Positions 18,040-26,534 of a stretch of DNA of 64,000 bases are shown in pieces; position 1 is the stretch's first letter; every line of letters begins with the position of its first letter. Position numbers and translations under genes: made by a program. Under the pieces are notes generated by a model that saw only the letters and a program-made list of their open reading frames with translations, had not been told where the DNA came from and made no database searches. This DNA comes from Streptomyces sp. NBC_00306 (lineage in GTDB: Bacteria > Actinomycetota > Actinomycetes > Streptomycetales > Streptomycetaceae): positions 1,116,001 through 1,180,000 of the forward strand of contig NZ_CP108032.1 in assembly GCF_036169555.1 (NCBI RefSeq). The letters are read 5' to 3'.

Positions 18040-18912
18040 ATGTCTTGGTTCGAATCATTCATCCTCGGGCTCGTCCAGGGGCTGACCGAATTCCTGCCCA
18101 TCTCCTCCAGCGCGCATCTGCGGCTCACCGCGGCGTTCGCCGGATGGCACGACCCGGGCGCGGCGTTCACCGCGATCACTCAGATCGGCACCGAGGCGGC
18201 CGTCCTGATCTACTTCCGCAAGGACATCGCGAGGATCGTCTCGGCATGGTTCCGCTCGCTCACCGACAAGTCGATGCGCAGCGACCACGACGCCCAGATG
18301 GGCTGGCTGGTCATCGTCGGCTCGATCCCGATCGGCGTGCTGGGCATCACGCTCAAGGACCAGATCGAGGGCCCGTTCCGTGATCTGCGCCTCATCGCCA
18401 CCACGCTGATCGTGATGGGCATCGTCCTCGGTATCGCCGACCGGCTCGCCGCCCGCGACGAGACCGGCGGCAAGCACCGCGCCATCAAGGAGCGCAAGAC
18501 GCTGCGCGAACTGAGCGTCAAGGACGGTCTGATCTTCGGTATCTGCCAGGCGATGGCCCTCGTCCCCGGTGTCTCCCGGTCCGGCGCCACCATCAGCGGT
18601 GGTCTGCTGATGGGCTACACCCGTGAGGCCGCGGCCCGCTATTCGTTCCTGCTGGCCATCCCCGCCGTGCTCGCCTCCGGCGCCTACGAGCTCAAGGACG
18701 CGGGCGAGGGCCATGTGTCCTGGGGGCCCACCATCTTCGCGACGTTCATCGCGTTCGGTGTGGGCTACGCCGTCATCGCCTGGTTCATGAAGTTCATCAC
18801 TACCAAGAGCTTCATGCCCTTCGTCATCTACCGGGTGATTCTGGGAATTGCCCTGTTCATCCTGGTCGGAACGGACACTTTGAGCCCTCACGCGGGCGAG
18901 TCGGGCGACTGA
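18040..18912 (+). CDS. uppP: Undecaprenyl-diphosphate phosphatase
   Basis: The product is a 290-residue integral membrane protein of the UppP/BacA family. The active-site motifs are both intact: EFLPISSSAH near residue 17 (with the upstream VQGLTE) and PGVSRSGATI near residue 175. The enzyme dephosphorylates undecaprenyl diphosphate to recycle the lipid carrier of peptidoglycan synthesis and gives bacitracin resistance when overproduced. The ribosome site is weak (GGATGG, 11 bases upstream). A TAGGCT hexamer at 17959-17964 may be the -10 element of a short leader. The length fits actinobacterial members. Confidence 0.95.
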   Translation: MSWFESFILGLVQGLTEFLPISSSAHLRLTAAFAGWHDPGAAFTAITQIGTEAAVLIYFRKDIARIVSAWFRSLTDKSMRSDHDAQMGWLVIVGSIPIGVLGITLKDQIEGPFRDLRLIATTLIVMGIVLGIADRLAARDETGGKHRAIKERKTLRELSVKDGLIFGICQAMALVPGVSRSGATISGGLLMGYTREAAARYSFLLAIPAVLASGAYELKDAGEGHVSWGPTIFATFIAFGVGYAVIAWFMKFITTKSFMPFVIYRVILGIALFILVGTDTLSPHAGESGD

Positions 18913-18953
18913 CGCCACACGCCGAAGGGGCGACGCGTCGCTCGGGCCCGTCG

Positions 18954-18966
18954 TAGCCTGTTCGCC
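18954..18966 (+). promoter_or_regulatory. Leaderless -10 element for 57-residue protein
   Basis: TAGCCT at 18954-18959 is followed by a 7-base spacer and ATG 18967. Confidence 0.5.
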
Positions 18967-19140
18967 ATGTCCACCCTTCGACCCGAACCCGAGACCGCCC
19001 TGTCCGCCACCGAGCTGAACGCCCGCATCCGAGAGCTGTGGGCCGACGGGCAGCTGCCCGACGACCGGCGCCCGGAGTACGAGGCGCTCGTGGTGAAGTG
19101 GGCGGCCGCGGCTCTCGAAGGCGTGGGGCGAGCGGCCTGA
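18967..19140 (+). CDS. Small 57-residue conserved-looking protein
   Basis: This open frame of 58 codons ends at TGA 19138-19140. The product is predicted helical and charged, with segments TELNARIRELWADGQL and PEYEALVVKWAAAALEG separated by a PDD turn. Codon use shows the expected third-position GC. A TAGCCT -10 hexamer lies just before the ATG, in line with nearby genes, which is the main support. I do not recognise the family. It lies between uppP and the methyltransferase, all on the same strand with separate promoters. Confidence 0.7.
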   Translation: MSTLRPEPETALSATELNARIRELWADGQLPDDRRPEYEALVVKWAAAALEGVGRAA

Positions 19141-19187
19141 CGTCCGCGCGCAGCGGGCGCGTGGATCATGAGGTCCCCGCGCTCGGC

Positions 19188-19202
19188 TAGCCTGGCTGCA
19201 CG
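19188..19202 (+). promoter_or_regulatory. Near-leaderless -10 element for methyltransferase gene
   Basis: TAGCCT at 19188-19193 ends nine bases before ATG 19203, with no ribosome site between. The leader would be zero to three bases long. Confidence 0.45.
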
Positions 19203-20360
19203 ATGAACCGTCTGACCACGTCCTGGGGCGACCTCCGGCTCGCCCGCTTCCCCGAAGATCCCCGCGACACCCTCCGCGCATGGGACGCCGCCGACGAGTA
19301 CCTGTTGCGCAGGCTCGAGGGGATCGACGACGCGGATCCGGCGGACCTGTCCGGCACCGTGGTCGTGGTGGGCGACCGGTGGGGTGCTCTCACCGCATCG
19401 CTCGCCGCGCACGACCCCGTACAGATCACCGACTCGTACCTCGGCCAGGAGGCCACCCGCGCGAATCTGGCGCGCAACGGCATCGACGCCGCCTCCGTGC
19501 GGCTGCTGTCCGCCCGGGACACTCCGCCCGAGCGCATCGACGTCCTGCTCGTCCGGGTACCCAAGAGCCTCGCGCTCCTGGAGGACCAGCTGCACCGGCT
19601 CGCGCCCGCCGTGCACGCCGGCACCCTGGTCATCGGTACCGGCATGGTGAGTGAGATCCACACCTCGACGCTGCGGCTGTTCGAGCGGATCATCGGTCCG
19701 ACGCGGACCTCGCTCGCGGTGAAAAAGGCGCGGCTCATCTTCTGCACGCCCGACCCCGCGCTGGCCCCCGGGCCCAGCCCCTGGCCGGTGCGCTACGCCC
19801 TGCCCGACGGCATCGGTGTGCTGGCGGGCCGCTCCGTCACCAACCACGCGGGCATCTTCTGCGCCGACCGTCTCGACATCGGCACCCGGTTCTTCCTGCG
19901 CCATCTGCCGGAGCGCAGCGGGCCCGCCCATGTGGTGGACCTCGGCTGCGGCAATGGCGTGGTCGGCACCGCCGCCGCTCTCGCCGGGCCGGAGACCTCG
20001 GTGACCTTCGCCGACGAGTCCTTCTCCGCGGTGGACTCCGCACGGGCCACCTACCGCGAGAACGTCGCCGACGCTTCGAGGGCGAGCTTCCTCGTGGGGG
20101 ACGGACTCGCGGAGCTCGCGGACGGCTCGGCCGATCTCGTCCTGAACAATCCGCCGTTCCATTCGCACCGGGCGACGACGGACTCGACGGCCCGACGGAT
20201 GTTCGGTGACGCCCGCCGCGTCCTGCGGCCCGGCGGCGAGCTGTGGGTGATCGGCAACCGGCACCTCGGGTACCACGTACGGCTGCGTCGGCTCTTCGGC
20301 AACTGTGAGGTCGTGGCGAGCGACCCGAAGTTCGTGGTCCTGAAGGCTGTCCGGCCCTAA
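19203..20360 (+). CDS. RlmG/RsmC-like class I methyltransferase
   Basis: The product has 385 residues with two methyltransferase-fold halves, as in RsmC/RlmG 16S/23S rRNA guanine-N2 methyltransferases. The N-terminal half lacks a clear SAM motif. The C-terminal half has VVDLGCGNGVVGTAA for SAM binding and the catalytic NNPPFH. RlmG-type enzymes modify a guanine of 23S rRNA; the exact base here is an inference from the family. The KVR-like ending FVVLKAVRP is typical. It is preceded by its own -10 element. Confidence 0.85.
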   Translation: MNRLTTSWGDLRLARFPEDPRDTLRAWDAADEYLLRRLEGIDDADPADLSGTVVVVGDRWGALTASLAAHDPVQITDSYLGQEATRANLARNGIDAASVRLLSARDTPPERIDVLLVRVPKSLALLEDQLHRLAPAVHAGTLVIGTGMVSEIHTSTLRLFERIIGPTRTSLAVKKARLIFCTPDPALAPGPSPWPVRYALPDGIGVLAGRSVTNHAGIFCADRLDIGTRFFLRHLPERSGPAHVVDLGCGNGVVGTAAALAGPETSVTFADESFSAVDSARATYRENVADASRASFLVGDGLAELADGSADLVLNNPPFHSHRATTDSTARRMFGDARRVLRPGGELWVIGNRHLGYHVRLRRLFGNCEVVASDPKFVVLKAVRP

Positions 20361-20430
20361 GGGCTGTCGTTCCGGACGGCCGAGATCCACCGTTTGCCGA
20401 ACGGACGCGGGTGACGGGTGCGCACGGCTC

Positions 20431-20465
20431 TTGGCCTGGGGCCCCGGCTGCCCGAGACTGACCCG
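20431..20465 (+). promoter_or_regulatory. Promoter with -35/-10, leaderless for NTF2-fold gene
   Basis: TTGGCC at 20431-20436, a 17-base spacer, GAGACT at 20454-20459, then six bases to ATG 20466. This is one of the clearest full promoters among the leaderless candidates. Confidence 0.55.
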
Positions 20466-20927
20466 ATGACGCAGCGCGTGGATCTCGCGACGATGATGGA
20501 CCGCCTCGCCATCGACGAACTGGTCACCGGTTACGCGGTGGCCGTGGACGACGCCGACTGGAACGCCTACCGGGCCTTGTTCACCGGGGACGGGCGGGCC
20601 GACTACCGCAGTTCCGGCGGGATCGAGGGCTCCGCCGCCGAGGTCGCCGACTGGCTGGCGGAGACGATGCGCGTCTTTCCCGTACGCCAGCACCTGATCG
20701 TCAACCGGCGCGTGCACATCCAGGATCTGGGGGGCTATCCGGGTGACGGCGCCGAGCTCCAGGCCGACTATGTGAATCCGATGCGGATGGAGTCGGGCGA
20801 CGACTTCGTGTCCGGCGGCCGCTACACCTTCCATGTGCTCCGTACGGACGAGGGCTGGCGGCTGAACCATGTGCTGATCGCCGAGAAGTGGCGGCGCGGC
20901 ACGGGTGCGCTTGCCGACAGCAGATAG
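20466..20927 (+). CDS. SnoaL-like NTF2-fold protein
   Basis: The product is a 153-residue SnoaL_4-type NTF2-like domain. It opens with the typical helix DRLAIDELVTGYAVAVDDADW, then YRALFTGDGRADY, and ends with the strand WRLNHVLIAEKWRRG. Family members are cyclases, dehydratases or isomerases, or bind small ligands; no substrate can be named. ATG 20466 is preferred over an in-frame GTG at 20418 because a promoter ends six bases before it. It lies upstream of lnt with 99 bases between. Confidence 0.8.
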   Translation: MTQRVDLATMMDRLAIDELVTGYAVAVDDADWNAYRALFTGDGRADYRSSGGIEGSAAEVADWLAETMRVFPVRQHLIVNRRVHIQDLGGYPGDGAELQADYVNPMRMESGDDFVSGGRYTFHVLRTDEGWRLNHVLIAEKWRRGTGALADSR

Positions 20928-21026
20928 GGGCACGCTGTCGGTGCGGGACCCCCTCGCGCACACTGGAGAGGGACGGCTCGCGGCCCGTCGGGGCGGTCCC
21001 TTCCAGGCAGGACGAGGAGGCGCGTC

Positions 21027-22688
21027 ATGCGGATTCCGGTCGGCCGGAGCCGGCGGGAGGGCAGCGCGCCCCGACGACGGACCGGAGACGACGCGGGGTG
21101 GCAGCGCGCCCGGCGACTCGTCGGAGCCCCCCGCGGGCGTGCGGTCGCCGCCGTGCTGGCCGGTGCGCTGCCCGCGCTCGCCTTCCCCGAGCCGTCGCTC
21201 TGGTGGTTCGCCTATGTGGCGCTGGTGCCGTGGATGCTGCTGGTGCGCACGGCGCCGACCGGGCGCCGGGCGGCGCTGGAGGGCTGGCTCGGCGGTCTGG
21301 GCTTCATGGTCGCCGTGCATCACTGGCTCATGCCGAGCCTCCATGTGTTCATCGTCGTGCTGGCCGCACTGCTGGGGCTGCTGTGGGCGCCCTGGGGGTG
21401 GCTGGTCCGCTCCCTGCTCGGCGGTATGCCGTCACCCGCGCGGGCCGCGGCGGCTCTCGCCGTGGTCCCCTCCGGGTGGCTGATGGTCGAACTGGCCCGC
21501 TCCTGGGAGGGGTTGGGTGGTCCGTGGGGGCTGCTCGGCGCCAGCCAGTGGGAGGTCTCCCCCGCCCTGCGGCTGGCGTCGGTGGGCGGTGTGTGGCTGG
21601 TCAGCCTGCTCGTGCTGGCGGTGAACACCGCGGTGACCGTGCTGATCGCGGTACCGAGGGCCCGTATCACCGCGGTGGGCGGCACGGTCGCCTGTGCGCT
21701 GGCCACCACGGCGGCATGGATGTGGGCGCCGCAGCCGGAGTCGTCGGGCCGGACCCGGATCGCGGTCGTCCAGCCGGGGGTGATCAACGGCATCGGCGGC
21801 GAGGACAAGCGCTTCGAGCGCAGCGAGCGGCTGACGCGTGAGCTGGCCGGCCAGGACGTCGACCTGGTCGTCTGGGGCGAGAGCAGTGTGGGCTCGGACC
21901 TGCGCGAACGCCCCGATCTGGCGGCGCGTCTCGCGGTGCTGTCGCGCGCGGTCGGCGCCGATCTGCTGGTCAATGTCGACGCCCGGCGGGTGGACGCCTC
22001 GGGGCAGAGCGGGATCTTCAAGAGCTCGGTCCTGGTCGGTCCGCAGGGACCGACCGGTGACCGCTACGACAAGATGCGTCTGGTGCCGTTCGGTGAGTAC
22101 ATCCCGGCGCGTGATCTGCTCGGCTGGGCGACCTCGGTGGGCAAGGCGGCCGGCGAGGACCGGCTGCGCGGCACGCGTCCCGTGGTGATGGTCCTGCCGG
22201 GCGAGGGGGCCGACCGGCTGCGCCTCGGTCCGCTGGTCTGCTTCGAGTCGGCGTTCCCCGACATGAGCCGCAGGCTCACCCGGGACGGCGCCCAGGTGCT
22301 CATCGCCCAGTCGGCGACGTCGTCCTTCCAGAACAGCTGGGCGCCGGAGCAGCACGCGTCGCTGGCGGCCCTGCGGGCGGCGGAGAGCGGGCGGCCGATG
22401 GTGCACGCCACGCTCACCGGTGTCAGTTCGGTCCACGACGCGCACGGCGGCCGGGTGGGGCAGCCGCTCGGTACGGACGAGAGCACGGCGGCGGTCTACG
22501 ACATACCGCTGGCGCGCGGGACGACGGCGTACGTGCGGTTCGGCGACTGGGCGGTGTACGGCGCGCTCGCCGTGCTGGCCCTGTGGCTGGCGGCCGAGGG
22601 CACGCGGGCGGTCAGGCGGCCTGCTCGAGAGCCCGAAGCACCACCCGTTCGCACAGTTCGTGAGTCCTCAGGGCGTCCTGGGCACTGA
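21027..22688 (+). CDS. lnt: Apolipoprotein N-acyltransferase
   Basis: The product has 553 residues: about six N-terminal membrane helices followed by a nitrilase-type domain (from about residue 238). The catalytic triad is complete: Glu285 in VVWGES, Lys349 in YDKMRLVPFGEY and Cys405 in VCFESAFP, matching E. coli Lnt Glu267/Lys335/Cys387. Lnt adds a third acyl chain to the N-terminal Cys of lipoproteins; Streptomyces carry two Lnt homologues. ATG 21027 has GAGGAGG 6 bases upstream. The 3' end overlaps the convergent oxidoreductase gene by 77 bases. Confidence 0.93.
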   Translation: MRIPVGRSRREGSAPRRRTGDDAGWQRARRLVGAPRGRAVAAVLAGALPALAFPEPSLWWFAYVALVPWMLLVRTAPTGRRAALEGWLGGLGFMVAVHHWLMPSLHVFIVVLAALLGLLWAPWGWLVRSLLGGMPSPARAAAALAVVPSGWLMVELARSWEGLGGPWGLLGASQWEVSPALRLASVGGVWLVSLLVLAVNTAVTVLIAVPRARITAVGGTVACALATTAAWMWAPQPESSGRTRIAVVQPGVINGIGGEDKRFERSERLTRELAGQDVDLVVWGESSVGSDLRERPDLAARLAVLSRAVGADLLVNVDARRVDASGQSGIFKSSVLVGPQGPTGDRYDKMRLVPFGEYIPARDLLGWATSVGKAAGEDRLRGTRPVVMVLPGEGADRLRLGPLVCFESAFPDMSRRLTRDGAQVLIAQSATSSFQNSWAPEQHASLAALRAAESGRPMVHATLTGVSSVHDAHGGRVGQPLGTDESTAAVYDIPLARGTTAYVRFGDWAVYGALAVLALWLAAEGTRAVRRPAREPEAPPVRTVRESSGRPGH

Positions 22689-23517
22689 GGAACTTCCCCG
22701 CGCGCACCGCTTCGAGGAATGACGTCACCGACTGCTCGATGCCGCGCTGGCGGGCCACCGGCACCCAGTCGCCGCGCCGACGCACGCTCGGCTGCCCCTT
22801 GTGGTCGACGACTTCGGCGAGGTTGCGCACCTCGCGCTTGGTGTCCTGGCCGGACACCTCGAGGATCTCCTCGGCGGAGCCGCTCATCCGGTTCATGGTG
22901 CCGATGGCGGTGAATCCCTCGCCGGACAGCTGAAGGACGACGTGGTGCATCCGCCCGTCGACGATGCGGGCCCGCACATCGCTGTGCTCGACCGTGCCGG
23001 GGGCGAGGAAGCGCAGCGTGTCGACGACATGGATGAAGTCGTCGAGCACGAGCGTGCGGGGGTCCTCGGGGAGGCCGACGCGGTTCTTCTGCATCAGGAT
23101 CAGGTCGCGCGGGTGCTCCAGGCACTGCGCGTACCCCGGCGCGAATCGCCGGTTGAAGCCGATGGCCAGGCTGGTGCCGCGCGATTCGGAAAGGTCCACC
23201 AGCCGTTCGGATTCGGCGAGTTCGTACGCGAGAGGCTTGTCGACGTACGTGGGCACACCCGCCTGGAGGAGACGGCCGACGATCTCCGCGTGCGCCGCTG
23301 TCGGCGCGTGCACGAAGGCGGCGTCGAGGCCCTGTTCCAGCAGCCGGCCGAGGTCGGTGTGGCGCTGACCGGCGGGGATGCGGTGCGTCTCGGCGACCCT
23401 GGTCAGGGTGGCCGGTGTGCGGGTCTGCAGATGCAGTTCGATGCCTGGAAGGGCGCCCAGCACGGGCAGATAGGCCTTCTGCGCGATGTCGCCGAGTCCG
23501 ATGCAGCCGACCTTCAC
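22612..23517 (-). CDS. Gfo/Idh/MocA family oxidoreductase
   Basis: The product is a 301-residue NAD(P)-dependent oxidoreductase. The Rossmann motif is GCIGLGDIAQKAYLP at the N-terminus. YVDKPLAYELAESE is the EKP-like catalytic Lys segment of the family, and DDFIHVVDTLRFL carries the conserved His. It is shorter than the 330-380 residue average because the C-terminal part is trimmed. The start overlaps the FAD monooxygenase stop by four bases, so the two form an operon under the TetR operators at 24751-24792. Substrate unknown. The 3' end runs 77 bases into lnt on the other strand. Confidence 0.86.
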   Translation of the reverse strand: MKVGCIGLGDIAQKAYLPVLGALPGIELHLQTRTPATLTRVAETHRIPAGQRHTDLGRLLEQGLDAAFVHAPTAAHAEIVGRLLQAGVPTYVDKPLAYELAESERLVDLSESRGTSLAIGFNRRFAPGYAQCLEHPRDLILMQKNRVGLPEDPRTLVLDDFIHVVDTLRFLAPGTVEHSDVRARIVDGRMHHVVLQLSGEGFTAIGTMNRMSGSAEEILEVSGQDTKREVRNLAEVVDHKGQPSVRRRGDWVPVARQRGIEQSVTSFLEAVRAGKFLSAQDALRTHELCERVVLRALEQAA

Positions 23518-24731
23518 GGGGCCTCCCTCACGCTGTGTCCTCGCCCGTGTGCCTGGTCAGCATACGGGCGCCGGGGCGGCTGCCAGTCGGCGATGCCGTC
23601 GAAGGTCCGCAGTACGACGCCCGGCCCGAGCCGGGAGACCGCGGACATCAGGGTGTTGCGCGCGGCGACGGCCGGCCGGCCGGTCAGCGACATCGCCCGG
23701 GCGACCCGCGCCGACTTGCGGACGACTGCGGTGGTCCGCGGGAGCCGGTCCGCGCTGTAGGCGGCGAGGCCCGCGCCCAGGTCGGCTCCGGGGGCGACGT
23801 GATGGGCGAGGACGATGCCGTCCTCGATCGCCTGGTTGCCGCCCTGACCCAGGGTGGGCGCCATGGCGTGGGCGGAGTCGCCGACGAGGACGGTCCGGCC
23901 GCTGTGGAAGGCGGGCAGGGGGTCGATGAGGTGGTGGACGTCGTTGCGCAGCACCTGACGCGGGTCCGTGGCAGCGATGACGGCCGGCACCGGGTCGTGC
24001 CAGTCCCCGAACCGGCGCAGGAGTTCGGCCTTCTCGTCGTCCGCCCGGTCGCCGGCGGGTGCGACGGCCGCCGCGTACGCGTAGATCCTGCCGTCCTTGA
24101 GCGGCTGGGTGCCCCACAGGGTGCCGGCGCCCCAGCTCTCGTGCGGTGCGAAGGGCCTGCCGAGGCCCGGGACCACGACACGCCAGGTGGTGAATCCGGA
24201 GTAGGCCGGGCCCTGATGGGCGGGGAACAGCGCGGTGCGGACGGCCGAGTGGATTCCGTCGGCACCGACGACGAGTTCCGCCTCGAACTCCGCGTCCGCT
24301 GTGGTGACACGGGCCGGGCGTCCGTCCGCGGCGCCGGGGTCGGTGAGCCGGGCCTCGCTCGCGGTGTGCACGGCCCCCGCGGGCAGCAGGGCGGCGATGC
24401 GGTCGACCAGGGTGGCCCGGTGAAGAAGGACCAGGGGCCCGCCGAAGCGTTCTGCGGCGGCCGCGCTGTTCGTGCGGGCGAGCCACCGGCCGCGCGGGGT
24501 GCGCATCCCGCCGTCGCCCTGCCACGCGGACAGCTCCCGGATGTCGTCGCCGAGGCCGATGACGTCGAGCGCACGCTGACCGTTGGGGGCGAGTCCGATG
24601 CCGGCGCCGACCGGCTCCAGGGAGGCGGCCTGTTCCAGGACGGTGACCTGCCAGCCGCTTCGGTGCAGGGCGACGGCGGCGGTCAGGCCGCCGATACCAC
24701 TGCCGATGACGACGGCACGGGGCTCGGACAT
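23514..24731 (-). CDS. FAD-dependent aromatic-ring monooxygenase (salicylate hydroxylase-like)
   Basis: The product is a 405-residue group A flavoprotein monooxygenase. The FAD motif GSGIGGLTAAVAL is at residues 10-22, the DG motif ELVVGADGIHSAVR is in the middle, and the GD motif VLVGDSAHAMAPTLGQGGNQ is near residue 285. Such enzymes hydroxylate aromatic or polyketide substrates using NAD(P)H and O2. ATG 24731 is preceded by GAGGAGG. It is divergent from the TetR gene over twin palindromes, so it is probably repressed by TetR and induced by its own substrate (inference). Confidence 0.9.
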   Translation of the reverse strand: MSEPRAVVIGSGIGGLTAAVALHRSGWQVTVLEQAASLEPVGAGIGLAPNGQRALDVIGLGDDIRELSAWQGDGGMRTPRGRWLARTNSAAAAERFGGPLVLLHRATLVDRIAALLPAGAVHTASEARLTDPGAADGRPARVTTADAEFEAELVVGADGIHSAVRTALFPAHQGPAYSGFTTWRVVVPGLGRPFAPHESWGAGTLWGTQPLKDGRIYAYAAAVAPAGDRADDEKAELLRRFGDWHDPVPAVIAATDPRQVLRNDVHHLIDPLPAFHSGRTVLVGDSAHAMAPTLGQGGNQAIEDGIVLAHHVAPGADLGAGLAAYSADRLPRTTAVVRKSARVARAMSLTGRPAVAARNTLMSAVSRLGPGVVLRTFDGIADWQPPRRPYADQAHGRGHSVREAP

Positions 24732-24750
24732 GGCTCCTCCTCACATGCGC

Positions 24751-24792
24751 ACTACATGTGTAGTGACACGCCGAGCGTACTACAGCTGTAGT
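24751..24792. promoter_or_regulatory. Twin palindromic operators of the TetR regulator
   Basis: There are two 14-base palindromes. 24751-24764 (ACTACATGTGTAGT) is perfect in its ACTAC/GTAGT arms; 24779-24792 (ACTACAGCTGTAGT) is fully perfect. The centres are 28 bases apart, close to three helical turns. They lie between the divergent FAD monooxygenase (24731) and TetR (24813) starts, and the second overlaps the TetR promoter spacer. Confidence 0.75.
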
Positions 24793-24800
24793 TGCGCGGG

Positions 24801-24812
24801 TAGGTTGGGCCC
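24801..24812 (+). promoter_or_regulatory. Leaderless -10 element for TetR gene
   Basis: TAGGTT at 24801-24806 is followed by a 6-base spacer and ATG 24813. The operator at 24779-24792 occupies the -35 to -10 spacer, which fits autorepression. Confidence 0.5.
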
Positions 24813-25481
24813 ATGGCAGAACGCACCACTCCGGGCACCTCCCGCGTCACCCCCGGCACCTCCCGCGCCGATCTGATCGCCGATGCCGCGCTCGCACTGC
24901 TCGCCGAGCGCGGTATGCGCGGTCTCACCCACCGGGCGGTGGACGAGGCCGCGGGCCTCCCCCAGGGCTCGACGTCCAATCACGCCCGCACCCGGCTGGC
25001 CCTCCTGGAGGCCGCGGTACGGCGTCTGGCCGACCGCGAGGCGGCCGTTCTGACACCCGGCGAGCTGTCGGCCGCGGGCCACGGCGGCGGGGGCCTGGCG
25101 GACGCCCTGGCCCTCGCGCTGCACCGCTATCTCACGCGCCATCGCGAACTCCTCGTCGCCCGCTACGAACTCGCCCTGGAGGCCACCCGCAGACCGGAGC
25201 TGCGTGAGTACTACGACGCGGCGGGCAGCCGCTTCCGGACCATGCTGAACGCCCTGATGACAGCGGCCGGTTCACCGGAGCCGGAGCGCCATGCGCTGTC
25301 CCTGGTGGCCTGGTGCGAGGGGCTGATGTTCGCCTGCGCCGTGGGGTCGTACCACGCGGCCGTCCCCGACCGTGCGGAGCTGCGCACGGGGTTCACCGAG
25401 CTGCTGCGGGGGATGCTCGGCGAAAATGCCGTGGCGGGCGGCGGGCCGGTCCTCCAGGATGATCGCCATGACGAGACCTGA
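24813..25481 (+). CDS. TetR family transcriptional regulator
   Basis: The product has 222 residues. The N-terminal helix-turn-helix is seen in ADLIADAALALLAERGMRGL followed by THRAVDEAAGLPQGSTSNHA, which matches TetR proteins. The C-terminal ligand domain is helical. Two TPGTSR repeats precede the HTH. Position and operators suggest it represses the divergent monooxygenase/oxidoreductase operon and itself. The last 14 bases overlap the next gene. Confidence 0.9.
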   Translation: MAERTTPGTSRVTPGTSRADLIADAALALLAERGMRGLTHRAVDEAAGLPQGSTSNHARTRLALLEAAVRRLADREAAVLTPGELSAAGHGGGGLADALALALHRYLTRHRELLVARYELALEATRRPELREYYDAAGSRFRTMLNALMTAAGSPEPERHALSLVAWCEGLMFACAVGSYHAAVPDRAELRTGFTELLRGMLGENAVAGGGPVLQDDRHDET

Positions 25482-25977
25482 GCGCACCGAACCGTCCACC
25501 ACCGCAGACGAACAGGCCATGTTGACGGGCTGGTTGGAGTTCCACCGCGAGACGCTGGAGTTGAAGTGCGCGGGGCTCACCGACGAGCAGCTGCGCGAGC
25601 GGTCCGTGCCACCGTCCGGGATATCGCTGCTGGGACTCGTACGGCACATGGCGGAGGTCGAGCGCGGCTGGTTCCGCGACGTCTTCGCCGGCGAGGACGT
25701 CCCCACGCTCTACTGCGAGGAGGACCGGGACGGGGACTTCCACGTCACGGACAAGGACACCTGGTCGGACGCCCGCACCGCATGGCAGGCGGAGATCGCG
25801 CGTGCCCGCGAGCTGGTCGCGGGCCGCTCACTGGACGATGTCGCGGCCGGCACCACCCGTTCCGGCAGGGCGTTCAACCTGCGGTGGATCATGACGCACA
25901 TGATCGAGGAGTACGCCCGCCACAACGGCCACGCCGACCTGGTACGGGAGCGGATCGACGGCGCCACGGGCGACTGA
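25468..25977 (+). CDS. DinB superfamily protein (DUF664)
   Basis: The product is a 169-residue four-helix-bundle protein. His residues sit in LLGLVRHMAEVERGWF and in the C-terminal MTHMIEEYARHNGHAD. This three-His pattern is the metal site of the DinB/YfiT superfamily, many of which are thiol-dependent (mycothiol or bacillithiol) transferases. A mycothiol-linked role is possible in an actinomycete but is inference. ATG 25468 overlaps the TetR gene end by 14 bases, so it is probably co-transcribed. It is not a DNA polymerase; that dinB is at 54140. Confidence 0.85.
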   Translation: MTRPERTEPSTTADEQAMLTGWLEFHRETLELKCAGLTDEQLRERSVPPSGISLLGLVRHMAEVERGWFRDVFAGEDVPTLYCEEDRDGDFHVTDKDTWSDARTAWQAEIARARELVAGRSLDDVAAGTTRSGRAFNLRWIMTHMIEEYARHNGHADLVRERIDGATGD

Positions 25978-26081
25978 CCCCGCCCGACGCCCGCGACCGC
26001 GGCCGGGCCGATGTCACTCGTGAGGGGCATGGTGGAGCGATCGGGCGGTGAACCGGGCCGACGACCAGCAGAGTTGATCGC

Positions 26082-26534
26082 GTGCAGCGATCATCGACGC
26101 GGCGGCCACCGACCGCCGCGAAACTCCTGGTTGGAGTGGCCGTCTGGGCCGCGTGGGGCCTGTCCGTGACGGGCTGCGTGTCCGTGGACGCGGGGCCCGC
26201 TCCGATCCCCGCACCGGCCGGGAGCCGCCCGGCGCAGGTGGTGGAGCCCCGGATCGGTCAGGCACCCACGCGCGAGGCACTGGCCCCGCCGGCAGCACGG
26301 AAGACGCCCTCCCCGCCCCCTGCGGCGCCGTCGTCCGCGTCCGCCGTACCGCGCCGCCACGACCCCTCTGCCGTCCCGACCCGGCAGACGGGGCCGACAC
26401 CTCCGACGCCCCGGACGCTGCCGTCCGTCGTGCCGACGTCGCGGCCCGACGTCTGTGCCCTGAGCGAGGGCTACGGGAGCTGGCGACCGGACAGCGCGCA
26501 GGCACGCATCTGCCGGGAGGCGTACGGACGTTGA
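26082..26534 (+). CDS. Proline-rich lipoprotein of unknown function
   Basis: The product is a 150-residue secreted protein starting with GTG. A charged N-terminus is followed by a hydrophobic stretch (LLVGVAVWAAWGLSVTGC) ending in a lipobox with Cys at about residue 33. A long Pro/Ala/Ser/Thr-rich linker follows. The C-terminal 30 residues have a Cys pair (DVCALSEGYGSW and ARICREAYGR), a short motif I recall only loosely from other Streptomyces secreted proteins. No ribosome site is visible; a weak CAGAGT hexamer lies seven bases upstream. Function unknown. Confidence 0.7.
   Translation: MQRSSTRRPPTAAKLLVGVAVWAAWGLSVTGCVSVDAGPAPIPAPAGSRPAQVVEPRIGQAPTREALAPPAARKTPSPPPAAPSSASAVPRRHDPSAVPTRQTGPTPPTPRTLPSVVPTSRPDVCALSEGYGSWRPDSAQARICREAYGR

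Noticed and set aside
18888..21344. 818-codon open frame on the minus strand
   Set aside because: It lies antisense to the 57-residue, methyltransferase, NTF2-fold and lnt genes, which have motifs; it has no domain and its codon bias is inverted, a shadow of GC-rich genes.
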